In this document: piece by piece, positions 58,646 to 64,000 of the stretch | How the letters are laid out: each line of letters begins with the position of its first letter | How positions within the stretch are numbered: the first letter of the stretch is position 1 | Origin: Pictodentalium vernedei | Taxonomy: Eukaryota > Mollusca > Scaphopoda > Dentaliida > Dentaliidae | Assembly: GCA_031216915.1 (NCBI GenBank) | Contig: CM062289.1 | Coordinates: 24,385,533 to 24,449,532, forward strand | Length of the DNA stretch: 64,000 nt | Direction: 5' to 3' | Made by a program: the position numbers and the translations under genes | The notes under the pieces: model-generated | The model's database searches: none | What the model was told of the DNA's origin: nothing | What the model saw: only the letters and a program-made list of their open reading frames with translations

Positions 58646-59780
58646 GGTTGAAATTGTGGTCTTCTGACCTCAGAGTGCAGAGCGTTAAGCTTCCATGATA
58701 AATGAAAAGAACAAAAAGTGATTTTGAAGTGAAAAAATGACTTTTAGTTATCGAATTAAAAAAAAAAACAGTTACAGTTGAATACGTGGGAAATAATACT
58801 AAAATAGTTAAACCAAAATATGCAATGAACATTCATCCAGTGGCAATTACCAACTAAATAATTTTAAAACCCCTGCAAAGTATTTTAAAACTGGCACAAA
58901 AAATGGCAAATTATTTACATGTTGTTTTACAAATGATACAGAAGGACATCCTTAAAATCCCAAGACACTTAACCAATACTCATACACAGAGCCATTGTAA
59001 CTGGTCAGCGTGGCCAAACAATAACAAACATGCATGATTACAGTAGAACGGATTACCACTTGATACTCAATAATGGAAAGCCGTTTTTCTTCCAAACATG
59101 AGACAATCCAATTATCCAACAGGGGTTGAATGCATTTTTCACATCACACTCAGTACCACTGATGCAAAATTGGTTAACCTTCGTATTTTTGTTTTCAAAA
59201 GTTAAGTGATTTAGAACTAACAAGTGAAGTTTATTTTAACAGTTACATTTATGACAAGTTTTCCTCATTTCATATTGAATGTTCTCTCTTCCCCTTCTAC
59301 CTACATGTGATTTAAAACAAAATATTATCAAACAACTTTGCATTTCAATCACAACTATCCCAATTAGTTTTAGCATTTGGGAGGTTCTGCTTCGGGCATT
59401 TGTTCACAGTAAAAAAAACACATAATTTGATCTTTTCATTTTTAAAATTATTTAGATATTTTTTAAAAATTATTTGGTTGGTAATTGCCACTAGATGGAT
59501 GTTCGCGGAATATTTTGGTTCAACTATTTCAGTAATATGTCCTACGTATTCAGCTGTAGCTGTTTGTTTTAAGGGGTCGTCAAACCTAACTTTGGTCAAT
59601 TTTTTGACATTTTTCCCAATGCCTCAGAAACAGAGAAGAGAAGTAAGGAAAGGCAAATTATATAGCAAAATAATGAGTAAAGTGCATAGAAAAGGTACAT
59701 ATAATTTTTTTCAGGAAAAAAAGTGAATTTTATGATTTTGAAGAAGATTAATTTGCCAATGGTATAAGTAACGAACCGGT
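58646..59780. repeat. Inverted repeat around 58770-58870 and 59440-59570
   Basis: Plus-strand GTTGAATACGTGGGAAATAA, AATAGTTAAACCAAAATATG and GTGGCAATTACCAAC match the reverse complement of 59460-59570. The spacer of about 570 bp has no ORF. Both copies translate to a similar 28-residue stretch (AEYVG..TEIVEPKYS), but the frame is not kept beyond it. Confidence 0.75.
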
Positions 59781-60589
59781 AAAACCACAAAATAATCGGT
59801 AATTCGAAAGCCTTGTCTTCAATATAATGATAACATACTACAGACTCGGAGAAGCATTTTTTTGACACACACTCTGGTGGGTTTTGATGCTTGAATGTAA
59901 TAACACCAACACAAATTTTGGTTGTTCCGGATGTGGCCATGTTTCAATGATGTTTATTCCAGCCATGTGATTATGATGTGGTTCTTGCTGAAATACTCAA
60001 TTTGGGCAATCGTAAGAATGCAAGGACGTGATCACGCCCTTTATTTGTTCGAGACAATGTATGAGCGGATTTGCAAACAGGTGACAACAAATACTTGAGC
60101 TGTTAATGTCATAACTGCAAAATATGGTTTGAAATTCCCTCTCGTGTTTCCAGGCCGTCTGAACTTTTTTGTTGACAAAAAATCTGAATTATTGCGCATT
60201 AGAAAGACAACATGAACCACTTGTAAAACAAGAGGCCCCACGTGGCCTTAATCGCTCACCTGACAAAGTGACTCTAAGAAGTATTTTAGGTTACCTTCAC
60301 CATGTCATGCCTCATCAACATTAACTGGTTGAGTGATAGATTTTGTTTGAAGTTCAACATTTGTTACCTAAAATTAGTTTTATTTAAAATCATTGGTGTG
60401 TGGCCAATCTCCAATGATTTTTAATAAAGCAAATTTATCTCTGCAGACAAACTGGTTTAGCATGAAGCACAAACAAGGAATGTGAAGAGATAGCCTTGGA
60501 CATCTCTCCCCAACTGTGGATATCTTCCATGTGCTACATGTATATATTTGCATGCAAGAAAACAAAAATTTTCACAAATTTTATTTTTT
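59781..60589. other. No gene seen
   Basis: AT-rich sequence. GGCCCCACGTGGCCTTAATC at 60235-60254 contains a short palindrome around CCACGTGG and may be a SINE or element tail, but I could not prove this. Confidence 0.4.
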
Positions 60590-60869
60590 TTTATCATCAT
60601 TGGAACAAGCTCAAACAGCTTATTCCAATAGGGGTATGGGAAGATCAGGTATATTTTTGAGACAGAAATGTGAATATATAAATAATGGTGTTTTTTTGTG
60701 AATGATGCTGGAGAATTTTGCGTAAAGATATGGTAAATGGTTTGTTCTAGATACAGAATGATGCAAATGTATTTAAATTTGATTAGGCAAGTTGTTCCTA
60801 TAATGCATTTAAAAATTGAAGTAACTGTTTTTTTGCTGACGAACTTTTAGATGTGTGTGTCTGTGTTTG

Positions 60870-60919
<50 letters not shown>

Positions 60920-61500
60920 GGGTAAGAGTGTTCTTGCAAACAAAATTCCTGAATAAATGGAAAATTTTATTTTTTGTGTGAAAGACATAGTGCGTGAATG
61001 TTGATTGGAACAAGCTTAGAGAGCTCATTTTAATGTGAAGTCATAAAGCTGTGTTTTACGTACGAAATTCTGGAATAACTAAAAAAATTGCTTTTTTGAC
61101 TCAAAAAGCATGGTGTACGACCTCTCATTGGAATGAGCTCAAAAAGCTCATTCCAATGGGGTATTTACAAGCGATAAGTACATGTATGTTTAAGAGACAA
61201 AAATTAAAATTTGAATAGCGATTTTTGCGAAGAATGCTGACAAGTTTTGGCAGTTATGCTGGTAAAAAGGTAAGATATGCAAAGTGGTTGTTTTTTAGAG
61301 GCGACATTTAATTAAGGGGAATTAACCCTTGATTACTGAGGTAACTTCTAAAAGTACTGAAATTTCATGAAGCAATGTGAATAACAGACAACAGTTGCCT
61401 AAAAATTTCACGAATAACTAAAATTTTTATTCCTTTGTCTCGAAAACATGGCATATGACCTTTGTTGGAATGAGCTGAATGCGTGTGTTCCAATGAGGGG
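60590..61500. repeat. Decayed units each centred on a GGAAC...GTTCC hairpin
   Basis: Four hairpins: ATTGGAACAAGCTCAAACAG at 60599, GATTGGAACAAGCTTAGAGA at 61003, CATTGGAATGAGCTCAAAAA at 61122, and TTGGAATGAGCTGAATGCG at 61465. They are embedded in partly similar text (tttGTGTGAA.AATGC.G, AAAGCATGG/AAACATGG). Confidence 0.7.
60855..60922. repeat. TG microsatellite followed by poly-G
   Basis: GT repeats at 60855-60902 run into about 20 G residues. Confidence 0.95.
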
Positions 61501-61564
61501 TCATAAAATTTGAACGAAGATTTGTGTGAATAATGCATTAGTACTGCTAGATTTGGGTAAACGG

Positions 61565-63740
61565 TTCACCCTGGATACCACCCCTTCTATAGTAGATCTT
61601 TTCTGCAAATTTTGTCTAAGATTCTATCAACTTTACAAATAAATACGTTCATGAATCACAATCAGATCCACCCTACAATGTTGCATACCAAATATCAAAA
61701 GATTCTGCCTGCTGGATCTGGAGAAGAAGATTTTTTAAGAAATATGCCTGAAACGCACTAAGTTAAAATTTGGGCTCCTATACGGAGCCCAAATATAAAC
61801 CCAGGGGGCCGATTTGAACAAACTTCAATCAGATCCACCCCACAATGTTGCTTACCATATATGAAAAGATTCTGAAGCTGGATCTGGAGAAGAAGATTTT
61901 TTAATAAATTTGCCCGAAATGCACTAAGTGCGAATTCGGGCTTCTATATTAAGCCCAAATATGAATCCAGGGGGCCGATTTGAACAAACTTGAATCAGAT
62001 CCACCCCGCAATGTTGCATACCAAATATCAAAAGATTCTGCCTGCTGGATCTGGAGAAGAAGATTTTTGAAGAAATTTGCCTGAAATGCACTAAGTGCGA
62101 ATTCGGGCTTCTATATTAAGCCCAAATATGAATCCAGGGGGCCGATTTGAACAAACTTGAATCAGATCCACCCCACAATGTTGCATACCAAATATCAAAA
62201 GATTCTGCCTGCTGGATCTGGAGAAGAAGATTTTTTAATAAATTTGCCCGAAATGCACTAAGTGCGAATTCGGGCTTCTATATTAAGCCCAAATATGAAT
62301 CCAGGGGGCCGATTTGAACAAACTTGAATCAGATCCACCCCGCAATGTTGCATACCAAATATCAAAAGATTCTGCCTGCTGGATCTGGAGAAGAAGATTT
62401 TTGAAGAAATTTGCCTGAAATGCACTAAGTGCGAATTCGGGCTTCTATATTAAGCCCAAATATGAATCCAGGGGGCCGATTTGAACAAACTTGAATCAGA
62501 TCCACCCCGCAATGTTGCATACCAAATATGAAAAGATTCTGCTTGCTGGATCTGGAGAAGAAGATTTTTGAAGAAATTTGCCCGAAATGCACTAAGTTTG
62601 AATTCGAGCTTCTATAGTGAGCCCAAATATGAATCCAGGGGGCCGATTTGAACAAACTTGAATCAGATCCACCCCGCAATGTTGCATACCAAATATCAAA
62701 AGATTCTGCCTGCTGGATCTGGAGAAGATGATTTTTTAAGAAATTTGCCTGAAATGCACTAAGTTCGAATTCGAGCTTCTATAGTGAGCCCAAATATGAA
62801 TCTAGGAAGCCGATTTGAACAAACTTGAATCAGATCCACCCCACAATGTTGCATACCAAATATCAAAAGATTCTGCCTGCTGGATCTGGAGAAGAAGATT
62901 TTTTAAGAAATTTGCCTGAAATGCACTAAGTTCGAATTCGAGCTTCTATAGTGAGCCCAAATATGAATCTAGGAAGCCGATTTGAACAAACTTGAATCAG
63001 ATCCATCCCACAATGTTGCATACCAAATATCAAAAGATTCTGCCTGCTGGATCTGGAGAAGAAGATTTTTTAATAAATTTGCTTGAAATGCACTAAGTTC
63101 AAATTTGGGCTCCTATACTGAGCCCAAATATAAACCCAGGGGGCCGATTTGAACAAACTTGAATCAGATCCACCCCACAATGTTGCATACCAAATATCAA
63201 AAGATTCTGCCTTCTGGATCTGGAGAAGAAGATTTTTTAAGAAATTTGCCTAAATGCACTAAGTTCGAAATCGGGCTCCTATACTGAGCCCAAATATGAA
63301 CCCAGGGGGCCGATTTGAACAAACTTGAATCAGATCCACCCTACAATGTTGCATACCAAATATCAAAAGATTCTGCCTGCTGGATCTGGAGAAGAAGATT
63401 TTTTAAGAAATTTGCCTGAAATGCACTAAGTTCGAAATCGGGCTCCTATACTGAGCCCAAATATTAACCCAGGGGGCCGATTTGAACAATCTTGAATCAG
63501 ATCCACCCCACAATGTTGCTTACCAAATATGAAAAGATTCTGCCTGCTGGATCTGGAGAAGAAGATTTTTTAAGAAATTTGCCTGAAATGCACTAAGTTC
63601 GAATTCGGGCTTCTATAGTAAGCCCAAATATGTATCCAGGGGGCCGATTTGAACAAACTTGAATCAGATCTACCCCGCAACATTGCATACCAAATATCAA
63701 AAGATTCTGCCTGCTGGATCTGGAGAAGAAGATTTTTTAA
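61565..63740. repeat. Satellite array, 13 copies of a 167-bp monomer
   Basis: The anchor CAGATCCACCC and its variants falls at 61663, 61830, 61996, 62163, 62330, 62497, 62664, 62831, 62998, 63165, 63331, 63498 and 63665: spacings of 166-167. Other monomer landmarks are GGGGGCCGATTTGAACAAAC, CTGGATCTGGAGAAGAAGAT and GCCTGAAATGCACTAAGT. Variants TTCTATATTAAGCCC and TTCTATAGTGAGCCC cluster, hinting at local spread. The ORFs at 62425 and 63570 are repeat shadows. Confidence 0.97.
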
Positions 63741-64000
63741 TGTTTTTCCCATTGCCTACAGTGTTAAAAAGTGCTGACTCAGCACTTTTTCAAAGTCCCG
63801 AAACTGTACCCTATGATAAAACCGATGGCAATTTTTTTTTACCAATCCTTTCTGTTGGTCCTAAGGAAGCTGCACACCAAATAAAAATTCTCAGTGCCGT
63901 GCAGTTTTGGAGATATGGGCGTTTTAAATTTTTTCTATTTTTAGCTCCTGCGGTTCCCACGGGGCTGCGCGAAAATTTTTTTTTGCATAAATCAAGTACT
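63741..64000. other. Flank of the satellite with a perfect hairpin
   Basis: AAAAAGTGCTGACTCAGCAC at 63766 and the following bases form a perfect palindrome. The rest, with GTGCAGTTTTGGAGATATGG, has no ORF and continues past the window. Confidence 0.6.

Noticed and set aside
60798..61028. Minus-strand ORF with poly-Pro and Thr-His runs
   Set aside because: Translation of the TG microsatellite and poly-G.
61565..63740. CRISPR array
   Set aside because: Monomers are contiguous 167-bp tandem units without unique spacers, in a eukaryotic setting.

Overview
This is a eukaryotic nuclear window made almost entirely of mobile DNA, probably from a marine lophotrochozoan and most likely a mollusc. That placement is an inference. 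It rests on the mix of a Polinton/adintovirus, MULEs with a cysteine-rich VRPRQ-type N-terminal module, an SGNH-ORF Gypsy element, a 5S-headed SINE and a 167-bp satellite. I see no ordinary host gene.

Region 1 (1-10.5 kb): the right-hand part of a Polinton/Maverick (adintovirus-like) element, all on the + strand. In order it carries protein-primed PolB (N-terminus cut by the window edge), a BIR-domain protein, an unknown ORF, the packaging ATPase, basic or cleavable core proteins, an integrase with a C-terminal chromodomain, a small membrane protein, a probable penton, a pVI/pX-like protein, a double-jelly-roll capsid protein, a Cys-rich ORF and an adenain-like protease. Every frame is open, unlike nearly everything else here. 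Region 2 (10.5-13.4 kb) is non-coding and rich in perfect hairpins and foldbacks. It holds a minus-strand broken frame that ends at a histone-type 3' stem-loop.

Region 3 (13.5-19.1 kb) has a Mutator-like transposase with a SWIM finger (-), a decayed second MULE and a degenerate LINE. Region 4 (19.2-31.3 kb) is a DNA-transposon-like shell split by a complete minus-strand Gypsy retrotransposon (LTRs of about 1.83 kb, tRNA-Lys-type PBS, PPT, GTAG duplication) with an SGNH-hydrolase-like ORF upstream of gag. Region 5 (31.3-34.2 kb) is a small MULE with a recognisable intron.

Region 6 (34.2-44.7 kb) is the most interesting part: a second, plus-strand Gypsy-type retrotransposon (422-bp LTRs, GTGT duplication). 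It has a canonical -1 frameshift heptamer after gag and a PHD finger at the C-terminus of the integrase. A further ORF downstream of pol joins a Tpt1/KptA RNA 2'-phosphotransferase, a zinc finger and a TatD nuclease. A short hairpin-forming, in-frame motif (PSHLGGEQ-like) recurs eight times along this element. The copy is broken at several points, mostly in homopolymers.

Region 7 (44.7-57.3 kb) is a pile of nested LINE pieces, 5S-derived SINEs and a foldback of about 1.7 kb. Region 8 (57.3-64 kb) has further inverted repeats, including a perfect 57-bp palindrome between TTAA sites with its empty site visible in the opposite arm, then repeated hairpin units and 13 copies of a 167-bp satellite.
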